Positions 46,297 to 58,813 of a DNA stretch of 64,000 nt are shown here, one piece after another. The translations under genes and the position numbers were made by a program. The stretch's first letter is position 1. Every line of letters starts with the position of its first letter. Origin of the DNA: Neoscytalidium dimidiatum (lineage: Eukaryota; Ascomycota; Dothideomycetes; Botryosphaeriales; Botryosphaeriaceae); assembly GCA_037367355.1 (NCBI GenBank), contig CM074700.1, positions 2,666,001 through 2,730,000 on the forward strand, in the 5' to 3' direction. The notes under the pieces are model-generated. The model worked only from the letters and a program-made list of their open reading frames with translations. It did not search any database and had not been told where the DNA came from.

Positions 46297-47625
46297 TTAG
46301 TAGCTGGACGGCACCAACGAGTTGGCCCACCTTTCCACATTGGCGTACCCATCCGTGACCGTCATGGAGTCATCCGCAGATGGATTCGTCCCAAGCGTCG
46401 TCTCCGCATCGTCCGGGATGCCGTCACCGTCAGTGTCCTTGGGCGTGGTGCCCGGAGCAAGGTAGCCGGGTCCGTTCATGGGACTGGCCTTCTCGTCGGA
46501 GATGAGGGCACCGTCCTTCCCGTACGACTGTAGCTGCTTGACGAGGATGGTGTCGACGCTGTCGCGCTTGAGCGACGCGCCGACGCCCTTGATGACGGCC
46601 GTCAGGGCGTCGGCGGCGCTGAGGACCTTGTCCGGCTTGGGGTAGTCGTACTCGGCGGTGACGAGGGCCATGCCGCCGTAGTTCGACGCGGCCTCGCCCA
46701 GTTCGGAACCGTTCAGCTCCCCGTCTTTGTCCGAGTCGTAGAAGTTTCCCTTGACGTAGCCACTGAAGTTCTCGTTGCCGCGCGTGAAGGCAGTGACGCT
46801 GGTGCTCGGTCCCGAGATGAAGTAGTTCCCGACGATGTTCGCCCACGACTTGCCGGACGAATCGCCGGCGATGTAGCCGCCGCCTCCGCCCCAGTTGTAG
46901 ATGACGTTGTTGTAGAATGAGTTCGTGCCTTTCACCTTCGGATTGCGGGTCTTGTTGTCAATGTAGAGGTTACGGTGAAGCGAAACGCCGCCGTCCTCCG
47001 TCTGCATGAGACCACCGCATGAGTGAGTTTCCAGACCCTGTCCGATGATGCTATTCTGAATGGTAATGTTTGCAACATCTCCGTTGATCGAGAAGGTCTC
47101 GTCGCGGCCCCAGGTGACAGAGACATGGTCGAAGATCATGTTGGCGCCCTCAGCAATCGTGACGGCGTCCTTGCCGGAGTCACCGGGCTTGCCCATGCGG
47201 ATGCGGATATAACGGACAATAGCATTGTCGGCGTTGGAGAAGGACCAGCCATTTCCGTAGGTTGCAACTATTTTCTTATATCAGCCTTCATCCAGGTTTG
47301 TGGCGGGTTCGTAGTGTTGCATACTTCCGTCACCGGGGGCGGTCTGTCCGAGAATGGAGACTCGCTTGCTGACAACCACACGGTCCGTGATGTTGATGGT
47401 GCCTCCAACGGCGAACACGACGATGCGATCGGGCTGCGAGACAGCATCTCTCAGCGAGCCCTGGCCCTTATCGTTCAAGTTGTCGACAACGTAGATTTCA
47501 CCACCCCTTCCGCCAGTAGCGTAACGTCCGAATCCCTCAGCGCCAGGAAAGGCAAGCTGAGCAGAGAGGACGGGCCAGACCAGGGCCGAGAAAAGAAGAA
47601 AGGTGGACGGCAAATTGATCTGCAT
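46297..47625 (-). CDS. Pectate lyase (PL1-like) with Ca-binding C-terminal loops, secreted
   Basis: Exons on the minus strand are 47625-47325 and 47267-46297, giving 423 residues. The signal peptide is MQINLPSTFLLFSALVWPVLSA. The mature part starts FPGAEGFGRYATGGRGG, the usual start of parallel-beta-helix pectate lyases. Next come SILGQTAPGDGIATYGNG (rebuilt over the 57-nt intron), IRYIRIRMG-like strands, FDHVSVTWGRDETFS, RNLYIDNKTRNPKVKG and YNNVIYNWGGGGGY. The enzyme cleaves polygalacturonate by beta-elimination with Ca2+, outside the cell. DSDKDGELNGSE (about 278-289) looks like an EF-hand loop, and DTDGDGIPDDAE (about 378) like a thrombospondin type-3 or dockerin-like Ca loop. The exact PL subfamily is not assigned. 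Confidence 0.92.
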
Positions 47626-49010
47626 ATTGCCGGTTCAGGGAGACAGGAGCTAGGCGGGAAAGCTGCTGGAGCATGAGAAGCAAATGCAGGGGTCGCAACA
47701 AACAAACCAAGCAAACAGTTTTCGCTATAGCATAGCGCAAACCAACACCAATTCAGTTAACTGCCAAGACGGGCTAAGCAATCAGTTTTAGAAAAATAAT
47801 AAGTAAAATTAATAGTTCTCATTAACTGATAGGCGAAGACGCGTCGCGTACGCGTAAAAGATATATTTTATGGTGTTGAGCTTTAGCGTGCCTATTCTAG
47901 GCTAGTATAACTATAAGTAGTCTAGCATTTACTAGATTAGGCTTAGCACACCCGAAGTGCCTGGCACCTTAGGCGACGGGGTGTTATACTCAATAACTGC
48001 AACACCATAGAAATTACCCTTTTAGGACGTATATACGTTCTAGGACCCGCACTAGAGTATGCTCCAGAGCGTGTACAAAAGCCGCACTAACCCTATTAGG
48101 GTAAAAAGAGCCTCAACACCATGCCAAGCATCGTGAAGTAGTTACGCTTATCAAGTACGTATATAACAGTTACTCGTTTGCTAAAATCTAACAATTCAGT
48201 CGAGTCAGGCATTCCTCCTCCTCATACTAATCAGTCTAATTTTCAGGAAACAATCGCTATAACGGTTTAATGCGACCCCTGAGCAAATGGCGGGCAGTTG
48301 GCGCATTAATATGGTCGGCATTGTAGTCAGGACCTGTGTGATCGCCACGGCGTTTCGGGAACGTATATATTAAACAAACATGGGGAAGACGACCAAAGAG
48401 GAGAAGGTGCACCGGAAGCGAGGTCCTGTAACCGCTTGGAGACTCCTGACGCGCTCGCATTTGCCCGCCAATCAGCTCCACTCCCTGTTTAGCCTGAACC
48501 TGTTTCGTGAAACGCTCAAAACACGGTCTATGCTTCCACCGCGCAACATAAATAATAGTTCCTTTGTCCGTTGATGTGGGGTCATAGTTCTAAATGCGTT
48601 CACATCCGTTGGGTGATCTCGTTCACGCATGACCGCCAAGAATACCCCTCGGCTGTCTCCATGAAAAATAACTGTCTAGCCGTCTTTCCCTCCTGAAAAA
48701 ATGATGCAGAAGAGAAAATGCATTCCCGAAATGCTACCAACAATCGACTGAGAGTTCACGAGTACCTCTGACTACGTAACATGCATTGAACCAACATCGG
48801 GACATATTCTTGTTTCTTCCAACTGTCATAACTGAACTTAGCACAGGACAACCTCGATTCCTAAACCATGCCTTCAAGAAATTTCATAGACTCTCGCTTT
48901 TATTTTTCCTTCCTTTTCCAGCCCTTGGAGAGATATGGGCGCTTCCTCATCGTACTGAACTACGTCCGGTACAATCACTGAGTTTGAGATGTCGGCGCAT
49001 TGTTCGCGGC
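47626..49010. other. AT-rich gap with relic repeat
   Basis: 1.4 kb between two minus-strand genes. The part 47760-48260 is AT-rich and TpA-rich, unlike its surroundings, and contains the inverted repeat given separately. The rest (48260-49010) holds only short unremarkable frames. Confidence 0.5.
47870..48122. repeat. Possible small inverted-repeat element (MITE-like relic)
   Basis: ATGGTGTTGAG at 47870-47880 is repeated in inverted form (CTCAACACCAT) at 48112-48122, enclosing about 230 bp of TpA-rich DNA. Another copy of the core (CAACACCAT) lies near 48000. No target-site duplication is evident at the ends. The composition is what RIP leaves behind. Confidence 0.4.
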
Positions 49011-49926
49011 CTATCGGAGAGACCAACTCTCGCGTTCTTTGTGATCTTCCAGTAGCGTATACATGCTAGCCACCAGATTGCGCCTTCGCTTTCTCTCACC
49101 CGACAGTTCTGTGCCAAGATGGCTTTTTTCAGTCTCCAACTTCGAGATGTGAGCCTCATATATGGACCTCAACGCGTCAACTTCCGCCCTGGGAACCCAT
49201 GCCTGCTCGGCACTGTGGGATGATATCCTATCTCTTTCGCGCTTGTTCAAGTCACAGCCCCGATTGTTGATGCGACAATAGGCGCACGTCGCGCTAGTAC
49301 TAGGGTTGAGGCTTGGGATGAAAGTGTGGCACAGTATTTCAGCACCGCGGCACTGCGTGCAAGGTATTTTCATAATAGCCCCCAACCTCTCCCCTGTGTC
49401 GGTGCAGCCTTCCATGATCAGTCCCGCGTAGTGGTAACGACGCTGGTAGTCCCTGTCGCGATTGTTCCAGTCTTCCTTCGAAATATACCAGAAATCGCGG
49501 GTATCCTCAGTCGAGGGACGGATGAGATTGGCTGATGTTGTGAGAGGCTTCGAGGAGAGCTCTAAGGTCTCGGAGCCTGGAGAATAGGAGTATGCGTAGT
49601 CAGTCCTCCTCCTCTTACTCTTTATAGCGCCAGTGCGCCTCACATGCGGGTCCGTCTCGCAGGGTTCCGATAGTTGTCTTTGATGCAGGGTGGTCTCTCT
49701 GCCTGATGAAGTTGCAAATTACTTGAGGTGGGATCTTGGGGGTTACTGATGCCATTACGGACTCACTTCCTGCTGTGACAGTGTTTGAACGGTCTGCTGT
49801 ACCTTTCGAATCAACTTTTCGGAATCGAAAAGCGGCCCTGTTGGATGTTGCGAACTTTGGGATGTTCGCATTCCTATCCTTCGCTTCGAATGGGGATCGG
49901 GCGTTTACTCTTGCTTTTTCAGACAT
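49011..49926 (-). CDS. Zn2Cys6-like cysteine cluster protein with coiled coil
   Basis: Exons on the minus strand are 49926-49644 and 49576-49011, giving 282 residues. The 67-nt intron (donor gtgagg, branch ctgac, acceptor ctccag) keeps frame and joins two frames that each look incomplete. Residues 167-202 hold C-x2-C-x6-C-x14-C-x2-C-x6-C (CTQCRGAEILC, then CAYCRINNRGC), close to a fungal Zn(II)2Cys6 cluster but with a long central loop and few basic residues. A basic stretch and a probable coiled coil follow (about 215-275). There is no activation or MHR domain. I recognise no named family. The ATG at 49926 is used because the frame further up begins with GTG next to a possible upstream acceptor. 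Confidence 0.62.
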
Positions 49927-50366
49927 GGATGCTTGATCAGTAGGATACAACGTGCAGACCTTCACCTGAAAGCAAGGTAAGTGCTGGTAGATTTACTTTG
50001 TTGAGTTCACATTCGGTTCGTTTTCGTCATGACTGGGGGTCCACATCCCTCGCCCGTAGTACATCATACAAAAATTTCATGCAATACACAACAAAAGTGG
50101 CTGAACGTTATCGTGGAACTATGAGATCCCTGGCTCGAGTGATTCGAGACACTTTTATCTCATATCATGATCAAATTTTCCGTGGTACCCACCAGTGTGC
50201 TAAGAACGTGCAGACTGCAGGCTACGGGTTGCGGCGCTTTTCCCTTCTAACATAGTCACTAGGTGGACCCTGGTCAACAAAACTGAAGCAGCTTAAAATC
50301 TTAATAGAGAATCCTTCGATTTTACTCCTTACTTACATCGCTCTGGAGCTTGTTTATTTCTCAAGG
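49927..50366. other. Intergenic, nothing recognised
   Basis: 440 bp upstream of the cysteine-cluster gene, probably its promoter. A ttgctttcag acceptor-like site just above its ATG leaves open an extra 5' exon. Confidence 0.4.
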
Positions 50367-50654
50367 ATGGCTTCATAAATCCTCACGTTACTCCCCTCGG
50401 AGCTACTTGACGAAATATTCAGCTATTTGCAGACGCTTGATCTGGCATTAGACAGAAATGTATAAGGAATGCTAATCTTGCCGGCTATGTTTCGAATTTG
50501 CCCACCGACTCCATCATCGCCCCTCAAACATACCATGAAACTCGCGGAAAACCTGGAGAGCGTGGGAAATCCAGAGGACAAAGAAAATTTAGGGAAGAAA
50601 CGACGTCGCTACAAGCGGTTTTGGCCGATTTTTAGCTATCTGCGACACGCTTAA
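50367..50654 (+). pseudogene. F-box pseudogene with RIP-like stops
   Basis: One frame runs from ATG at 50367 to TAA at 50652 with two internal stops, TAA at 50376-50378 and TAA at 50463-50465. Between them it reads ILTLLPSELLDEIFSYLQ, a good F-box. Both stops are one C-to-T change from CAA. After the frame, at 50657-50698, another frame reads MNNLQTLCLRLMP, a leucine-rich-repeat-like scrap, so the gene probably continued. It sits just upstream of an intact F-box/LRR gene. Confidence 0.65.
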
Positions 50655-51064
50655 ACATGAATAACCTCCAAACACTATGCCTCAGGTTGATGCCTTAATT
50701 GAAAGTTATCTTCAGCCCCGGTGAATGAATTCCAAGCCTTATACTTTCCGGGTTGAAGGGTTGAAATACTAGTAACTCTGCGGTAGAGGATCCAGAGAAG
50801 TCATGTGTCGATGACGTCAGTGTCGGCACGCCCGCCCGACACAGCCTCACCGAAGCGTGACTGGACACAGCTCAACACCACCAATCACACAATCTGCACC
50901 AACACCTTGGCGCATCCTTCTGCCTGACCTCGCAAGCACCATGTAAATCGACTCATCGCCGGGGCTTTCCCCTCAGGCTCACTGCATCTATCCGCCTTAG
51001 CCCCAACCGCCGTGTATGATTTCGTGTGCAACGGCTTACGCGTAACACAGCGCGCGTCCTGATC
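50655..51064. promoter_or_regulatory. Promoter region of F-box/LRR gene
   Basis: 410 bp. It includes the tail of the F-box pseudogene (to about 50700) and a C-rich stretch (50830-51010) before the next gene's ATG. Nothing else is seen. Confidence 0.4.
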
Positions 51065-53649
51065 ATGAACGACGTTCTCCCGTCATATGAAGCTGCAAAT
51101 GCGAGAGACTACTGGCCTATCATCTCCCAGTATATTCCCTCCAGAGACCTCTGTTCTGCCGCCCTCGTATGTCGCCAGTGGCACCGTATCTTTACCCGCC
51201 AGCTGTGGGGCAATCCCGCTTCACACTTCGGAGTAGAAAACGATGTAGTTTATGGTGTGTTAGCCATGCAACAACTCTGGAAGCTACACTAATAAGATTA
51301 GTTGCTCTCGTGCGTTTTAAGAGGACACTCTCTTGGGCCAGGCTTAGCACGAGAGAGCTAACCCATACGCTCCATTTTCCACCTGCTCATGCCGAGATTT
51401 ACGATGGCCCTCACTCCGACTGGCTACGTGATGTCCTTGAACGTCTGCCTCGACTGAAGTCCTTGATCGTTCACGGCCTACCATTTTTCGACCATGGGGC
51501 CTTGATAACCCTGCGCCGTCCTAGCAACTTGAGGCTCTCGTCGCTGTCTGACAGTCTCCCGAGAATGAACCATGATTTTCCTTTATTCTGGCTTCGCTAT
51601 CTGGATGCATCCACGTGCACCAACGCCACGTATAGCGGGCTTGCGGAGGCTCTGCAGCACTTCCCTGCATTACTATATCTGGATCTGTCGAAAACGAGGT
51701 CCGCTAAAGGTTCGGACGTGTTATCTGTCCTGGAGTATTGTCACAGCTTGAGAGTGCTGAAATTGCGGTCACTCGCGTTGAAGGACGATGAGATCGAGGC
51801 GCTGGCCACGGCTGTAAAAACCAGACTAAAGAGCCTTGACGTTCGGGATAATCAGTTGACTGACCGTAGCGCGCGAATACTCCTAGACAACTGCTTCAAC
51901 ATCAAGGCCAAATCTTGGCTGAACTGCCCCCATGGCCCATCTGCAGACTCGGAACAGCTTCCTCCTTCACCAGCGACCCCATCGTCTCCGTTACGAAGTC
52001 CACAGTCGTTCGACCATTATGACAAAGAAGACTTGGATCATGTCCTAAGGGCAAAGCTTGTTAGCGAATTCGCCGGTAGCGCTTTCATCAACGAGGTATA
52101 TACTGACGGCATCACGCATCTGTACATCTCAGACAATAACCTCACAGTTGAAGGCATCTCTGGACTCTTACATTCCAAAAAACTTTATGTTTTGGATGCC
52201 GGTACTGTGGCCCGAGGTCTGACCAAGAAACCGAGACCGGCTTCGCTGCTCTCCTTTGAAGAATTGGAACCTAAAGAAGAATTCGCCATGCCCGGGGCGG
52301 AAAAGCTGACGCCAATCATCAAAAAATACGCCTCAGGAAGGATGACATACCTTCGCATCCACCATGCAATAGTAACTGAAGAGACCGCTGCTGCAGATCT
52401 CAGCGTAGGGAGAGTGGAAATGGAAGGAGATCTCGGAATCTACGCACCGTCGTCTGCACACGAGCTCGATGGCTTCAACGAAGTCCACGAGGCACCTACA
52501 AATAGCCGTGAAAGATACGAATTACCGGGTAACCAGGCTCTCCCGGCAGAGCTACCTGCTCCCGTAAACCAGGTGTTCGAACTCCCCGGCGACTTCCCGG
52601 CATCGCCGCCGCCGAAACCAGCAGTTATCGTGGATCCACCACACACACCAGAAACCAGACGAGCCAGCTCGATAGCCGCCGACCTCGCATCCGCAGCCAA
52701 ACAGCTGAATCTCTCCGAAGGCTCAGATGCGCCAGAGCCGACAGACACCACCGCAAACCTTCACACCCTTGTCGCCGACTCCACCGGCCACCGGCGCACC
52801 TCCTCCCTCGCCGCCGAAGACCGCCGCGCGCGCCTCGAGTTCCGCCAATCCTCCGAAAACCACCTGCATCCGTCCGCGCTGCGCAAAGCCGAGACCCTTG
52901 TCCTGACCGACGTCCCCACCGCGACCACCGCATCCTCAACGCACGTCATCCAGCGCCTGACCGCCTTCATCCGCGACTGCGCCGAGGAAACGCGCATCGC
53001 CGCCCTCGCCGCCAAGGGCGCCTACGCCCTGCCCCCCGGCCGCGACCGCGCCCTCGCGGAGCGCGAGTACGCGCGCGCGCTGTTCCCCCTGCGCCGCATC
53101 GTGCTCGAGATGGCGCCGCCCGAGGACCCCAACGCGCCGAGGAACAACAACAAGAGGAAGCCGACCACCGCCTGGCGCCAGTACCCGTCCAAGTCGTCGA
53201 CCGAGGACCCGGACTCCGAGGCCTTTTGGTCGGCCGCCGAGCGCGACTTCTCGTTCTTCGGGGACGAGGAGTGCGGCGTGCCGCAGCTGGAGCCGGGGAG
53301 GACGCTGCCGCTCGCGGATATGAGCGAGAAGGTGGTATTCGCGCCGGAGGCGAGCACGGTCCCGCCGGTGCTGTTGCAGCAGCAGCAACAACAGCAGCAA
53401 AGGCAGCCGGAGCGCGTGGTCGACGTCGTGGCGGAGCTGTCGAGGTTCAGGAAGGAGCGCAAGGCAGCGTACAACGCGGCGGTGGCGGCGGCAATGGCGC
53501 GCGGAGAGGCGGAGGTGGAGCCGGATGTGGAAGGGTATTGGGATGGAGAGATCCAAGTGGTGAGGAGGCCGATGCTGGCGGAAGAGAATGGGGACGGGGA
53601 GGTGGATTGCTATGGGAACTATTATGAGAAGGGGTACAACTATCGGTGA
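51065..53649 (+). CDS. F-box/leucine-rich-repeat protein
   Basis: Exons are 51065-51254 and 51302-53649, giving 845 residues. The F-box lies at about 15-60 (YWPIISQYIPSRDLCSAALVCRQWHRIF). The 47-nt intron (gtgtgt ... attag) rebuilds ENDVVYVALVRFKRTL, which matches the family. Leucine-rich segments follow (LRYLDAS, LYLDLSKTRS, LRVLKLRSLALKDDEIEALA, LKSLDVRDNQLTDRSARILL), then a long disordered Pro/Ala/Glu region with eight Gln near residue 760. The layout matches fungal F-box/LRR proteins that act as SCF adaptors. The target is unknown. The last 700 bp are much more GC-rich than the first half. Confidence 0.85.
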
Positions 53650-54998
53650 TTTACCGCTCGTCCTTTGTGGACAACGGAGAAGACCGACAGTGCGGCATTG
53701 TTCTATGGGGTTTCAACTCTCTCTCCAACTACCGTATCCACGGTCGTGGAGGGTAGTTTGTATCGTATATACGTATATTCGGCTATTCGGCCAGTATTTA
53801 CTTTTTTTTTTTTTTTTGCTAAAGTGGCAGGGATAACCCGCCGTAAATAGTACAGAACGTCGTAGAAGACTGCACCCCCGTTCTGCACTGAAAGTCGATT
53901 CTGAATGAAAGTAGTGCGACAACAAACAGCTATACCCGTTACGGCTCGCTGGTACTTAAAGCATCTGTTTGAACGTAGATGGTGGATAATAGGGGCAGCA
54001 TTTCATACCGTGTGTATAGTTTTCACCTACTCCTTACTGTTCCGAGCGTGGATTTCTTTCCCCCCAGCTACAAGCCACGATGGGAACAGCGGCGTTGCCT
54101 TCAATCAAACCGCCCGTTCTCTTTGACTGGTAGGAAAGCGAATCCTTTCTTTTCTTGCAAAACTCATGTACTGTTGTTCATCTACGAAAAGCAGCAGGCG
54201 GCCTCTTCACTAATGATCCCTTCATATAACGTGAATCTTCTGCCATATCCGCGGAAACTAACTCTGTTGCATCCATCCTGAAAAAAATATGCGCCACTTT
54301 TCCTTTCTCCCAACTGAGAAATCGAAAAGACAGGGGAAAGCAGAAAACAGGAGAAAAAAGACATAAAAAAAAAAACAGTCTCTGTAGCGATACTTTAAGA
54401 AAAGTAAAGAGAATGAGTAGAGTGTAACAGATGATCAAAAAAAAAAAAAAAAGGCTCCGGTAGCAAAGAGTTCCAGCAGCACGTCTCTCATCCCGTACAG
54501 CCATCATGCTCAGCCAACCCATAATATGCAATTGTAAGTTATCCAGCCTCTTGACTGGAGATACGCATGTTTAAGCTGGGTGAGTGAATGGAAAGTTGAA
54601 TCTCGCCAATATGTGTCCCCTGGCCGTCTTATGCTGACTGGATGCAACAGAAGTATTCGGCTGAGGAAAAAGTATGATGCACCACTGTGTCCAGATCGCC
54701 ATGGTTTCCCACTTACTAGCTCAAGAAAACTTTCGCTGTCCGCTAACACGGCAGATGATCTGATGCAGCAGAGGAGGAAGATCTCGAATCATCCATTTTA
54801 GCCAGTGAGGCAAGCCAGTAGCTCCGTATATACGCCGTGCGCCTCCATCATTGGAAGCAAGGCAGAAAAGGCCATTGCCCCGCCGGTCTAGTCCGAGCCG
54901 ATTATTGCTCCCCGAAGGCTGGTGGAGAAAAGAACCACCCTAGACTACTAAAGCAGAGAAGAATTATGCAAGTCAGAATACGCCTTGTTCTCATTTGA
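53650..54998. other. Convergent intergenic region with poly(A/T) runs
   Basis: 1.35 kb between an F-box/LRR gene (+) and the RING gene (-). It has homopolymer runs: T about 17 near 53802-53818, A about 11 near 54366-54375 and A about 17 near 54436-54452. No gene is seen. Confidence 0.55.
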
Positions 54999-57232
54999 TC
55001 AAGAGCGGAATAGACTCCTTAGCCGCTCACCGATTCCTGGCCTGTCGCCACCGTGTGTTGCACTGCCACCGCCGCCGCCGCCGCCGCCTCCTCCTCCCGC
55101 CACTACGCTCACGCTATGGCCGACATTGCTCACCAGCCGACCTAGGCTACTTCTCCTACGCTGGCGTACGATGACGTGAGTGTGTGTTGTGTTGCCTCCG
55201 CGACTAGAGTGGTGGTAGTATTCGAAGGGATCATCATACATTCGCATGAATGGCTCGTTCGAACGGTGACTGTAACGATGGTGTCTCACCGGCGGGCGAT
55301 CCAGAGGCTCGTGGTTTGGGGAAAGCATTGGTGGAAAAGTCATCGTATGCGGGAAACCGAAGAGGGGGAAGTCGAGGGGAGAACGGGTCTGAGAGCGTGG
55401 AGTGTTGACCCGGTAGTAAGTCGCGTAAAGGCCGCCAGGCATGTTAGGTACGAACGTGTCGTCAGGTTGATTGGATGAGCCGCTGCCGCCGTTGTTACCC
55501 GGGGTGTTGTTGGAAGAACTTCCGGCACCGGATCCCGAGCCCGATCCAGAACCAGGTGCTGATGAATCAGCTGCTCCACCACTAGAACCATGGCCTCCCT
55601 GCTGTCCTTCCTTACTATCCTTTTTTTCGATGCCTTTCCTGCAATGCGGGCAAGTGTCGTGCTCCCGTAGCCATGCCTCAATACACTGACCATGGAACCA
55701 ATGACCACACGGTAGCTCCGTTACTTCCTCTCCGATAGGGACTTCTTCCATACATATACTGCACTCACCATGCAGTTCTTCATCGGGAAAGTCGGGTGGT
55801 GAATCCTCAGCACCGACCATCTGACGAGTAACGCGCTTCTTGGGCAGGGACGCGATAGCCTCAGCTGATGCTGGTCCTGGAGCATTTCCCGTTGCATTCT
55901 GTTCCATCAATTGAGAAATGACACGATCAAGAGCTTCTTGGCTGTATACGGCGTCGCCATGCGCGGCAAGTTGCGGGTTTAGGAGGGAGGCGAACAACGC
56001 AGCGAGTGGATTTGGCGGTATGCCTCCCTCGTCGCCACGAGGAGATCCAGGGCCATGATCGTGATCTCGGGCAAATGGGGGCGGACCGAATGCACCACCT
56101 CCAAGGATACCAGCAATGACCCTACGTTCCATTAGCGCTATATCGTACCAATCGATCAACTCCAGTACAGCTGCGCGGAGAGGATTATGCTGATGCATCT
56201 CTCCGGTGACTGGAAGTCCGATCGACGGATGTGTGGTGACGTTGTGGTGGCCCGTTTGTCCTTGAGACGCTCTAACTTGAAATGCACTAAGGCCATCGAC
56301 AGTATCATTGTGGCTGTTAAGTAGTTAAGTCGCTCTACAATGAAAGACCGTCGCGTATGCTCGGTTGACCATGGCAAATTCAAGAAAGAAGTGACAAAAA
56401 AGGAGAGTGAAATGGCCAGCATGGGGTGGTGTATGAACATTTAACTTACTCATGCAAGCTATCTGTAGGCTCGATGTGAGGTCCGGGATTATTCGCGTCG
56501 CGTGGAAACAGTCTCGCGGTTGACGTGTAGGTGTAACGCGGACCACTGCCTGACCTAGTCTCCTCTCTTGTCGACGAACCGGGCTGTTCCTCACCCTGGC
56601 CCTGTTGCTGCTCGTCCCGAGGTGTCCTCTGTGTTCCTCCAGCGATACCCTGCATCATGGTCGCGAAGTTACGGAACAGAGGGTTCACGAAAGCGTTAGG
56701 GTCGCCGAAAGTTGCGTGAGTCGGATTTTGTCCACGGGGACCTCCGAAAGACGCAGACCAGGTGCCAGTGATCGAATAGCTGTTTGGTCCGTTGCGCTGG
56801 AGGCGTAAACCCGGTGGTAATCCTCCCTGGGCGGGATCCGGCACTCCTTCTTCGGGGTCGGGGATGTTCCACGGATTGTGATGGTGGAAGGGGTTGTGTT
56901 CTTCCTCGAAGTCGTCGTCGTCGTCTAGCGCGAGATGATCGTCGCGAGGGTCATGGTCGGGTTCAATCTAGTATGCGCAGTTAGTGAATGATACATTGCA
57001 GTGCAGTTGCATCGTGATCGTATTGTTGGGCCAAGGAGCGGGCTGAGATTTCTTTAATATCAAAAGAAGCAGCAGGGCTGCGGTATTGCGGGGGAGCGGG
57101 TGGCCAAAAGCTTACAATTTCGGTGAACTCGGAGTGACAGTCAGGGCATGTCAGACCATGCTCGTCCCGGTACCACTCGTTTTCGCACTGATGGCAGAAG
57201 ACCATCTCGCGATTCGGCTGCGGGGTACTCAT
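54999..57232 (-). CDS. RING-H2 E3 ubiquitin ligase (RNF115/126-like)
   Basis: Exons on the minus strand are 57232-57116, 56967-56450 and 56313-54999, giving 649 residues. The N-terminus has a zinc ribbon, VFCHQCENEWYRDEHGLTCPDC, as in the BCA2/RNF126 group. The RING-H2 domain (about 396-437) has the full set C-x2-C-x14-C-x-H-x2-H-x2-C-x10-C-x2-C, with PCGHWFHGQCIEAWL. The C-terminus is Ser/Gly-rich and has an 11-Gly run. It should transfer ubiquitin from an E2 to client proteins. The two introns are 148 and 136 nt, much longer than others in the window; both have good donors, branch sites and acceptors. The last exon has its own ATG at 56198, which could start a form without the zinc ribbon. 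Confidence 0.9.
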
Positions 57233-58194
57233 GGCGGAGAAGTCACAGCCACAACGTGCGTGCTGGTGGCAATGTGCAATGGGCGTGCAGCGCAGGGCTA
57301 ACAAAGGGCGCCGCCTGCGGACACCTTCCGGCGGGGGTGGGCAACTGAGAAGAATGGCGCAAAGGGAGGAGGGTCGGAAGCTGGTATCGGTCGCAAGTGA
57401 AATCGCAGGCTTCTGGCGTTCGTGAGGCTGGTCCGGGGGTTTGCGTGGATAGCTGTTCCGCGGGCTACACTGTCTCGGATTGGCGGCGGAGGTGCAGCGG
57501 AAAGGTTATGTCATACGCCAGGGTCGTGTGCGCTCCGCGGGCAGGCCAGGTGAGCTGTGAAAATGCAGGCGGGAGTGGCGAAGGGATCTGCGGCGATGAG
57601 AGAGTGCTGTACAGGCGACGGCAGGAGCCCGGAGGAAGGGTTGTTAGGGATGGGCGTCAGAGAGCGAGAGGAGAGTGTAGGCGGGAAAGCTGGACTGTCT
57701 GGAAAAGATGCCGCGGGCCTGTAGCAAACGCAATCGGCGGCAGTGACGCTGGCGCCAAGCTTTCGCGACGGCACATGCACGAGTCAGCCCGCCTAGTCCC
57801 AGGGTCCACGAATTCAGCGCCTGTACCTCGCAGCTGCGGAACCACGTTGCGGAGAGTCCACTCTGTCCACTGCGCTGGACCGCGCCTCGTCTTATGAGCT
57901 GACAAAAGCTGGAAACTCCGTGGTGCGCCGTCCGGCCTTGACTCACCTCCGTGCTCCGGCCTCTGTCTTCTCTCAACTTCTACTTTCTTCTGTGCCAACC
58001 ACCGAGAAAGTAAAACAGGTGGAATATACTGTTGACGCTGTTGCCTTGCAAACCACCCACTATGTTACAGGAATCCATGTATGCGTGTAAACTGTGCCGC
58101 CATCCCCAACGCCGCCCAAACATCCCCCCGCGCAATCCAGCGTGTTTCATAGTCCTATCTTTCCCGTCATTTAACATACGCATACACTATGCGA
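57233..58194. other. Intergenic upstream of RING gene, downstream of FIS1
   Basis: 962 bp between two minus-strand genes. The sequence is GC-rich near 57260-57900 and open frames overlap on both strands without domains. I see no RNA gene or repeat. Confidence 0.5.

Positions 58195-58813
<619 letters not shown>

Noticed and set aside
48089..48102. A ctattagggtaa word as a telomere-like repeat
   Set aside because: Only a single TTAGGG-type unit is present; there is no tandem array.
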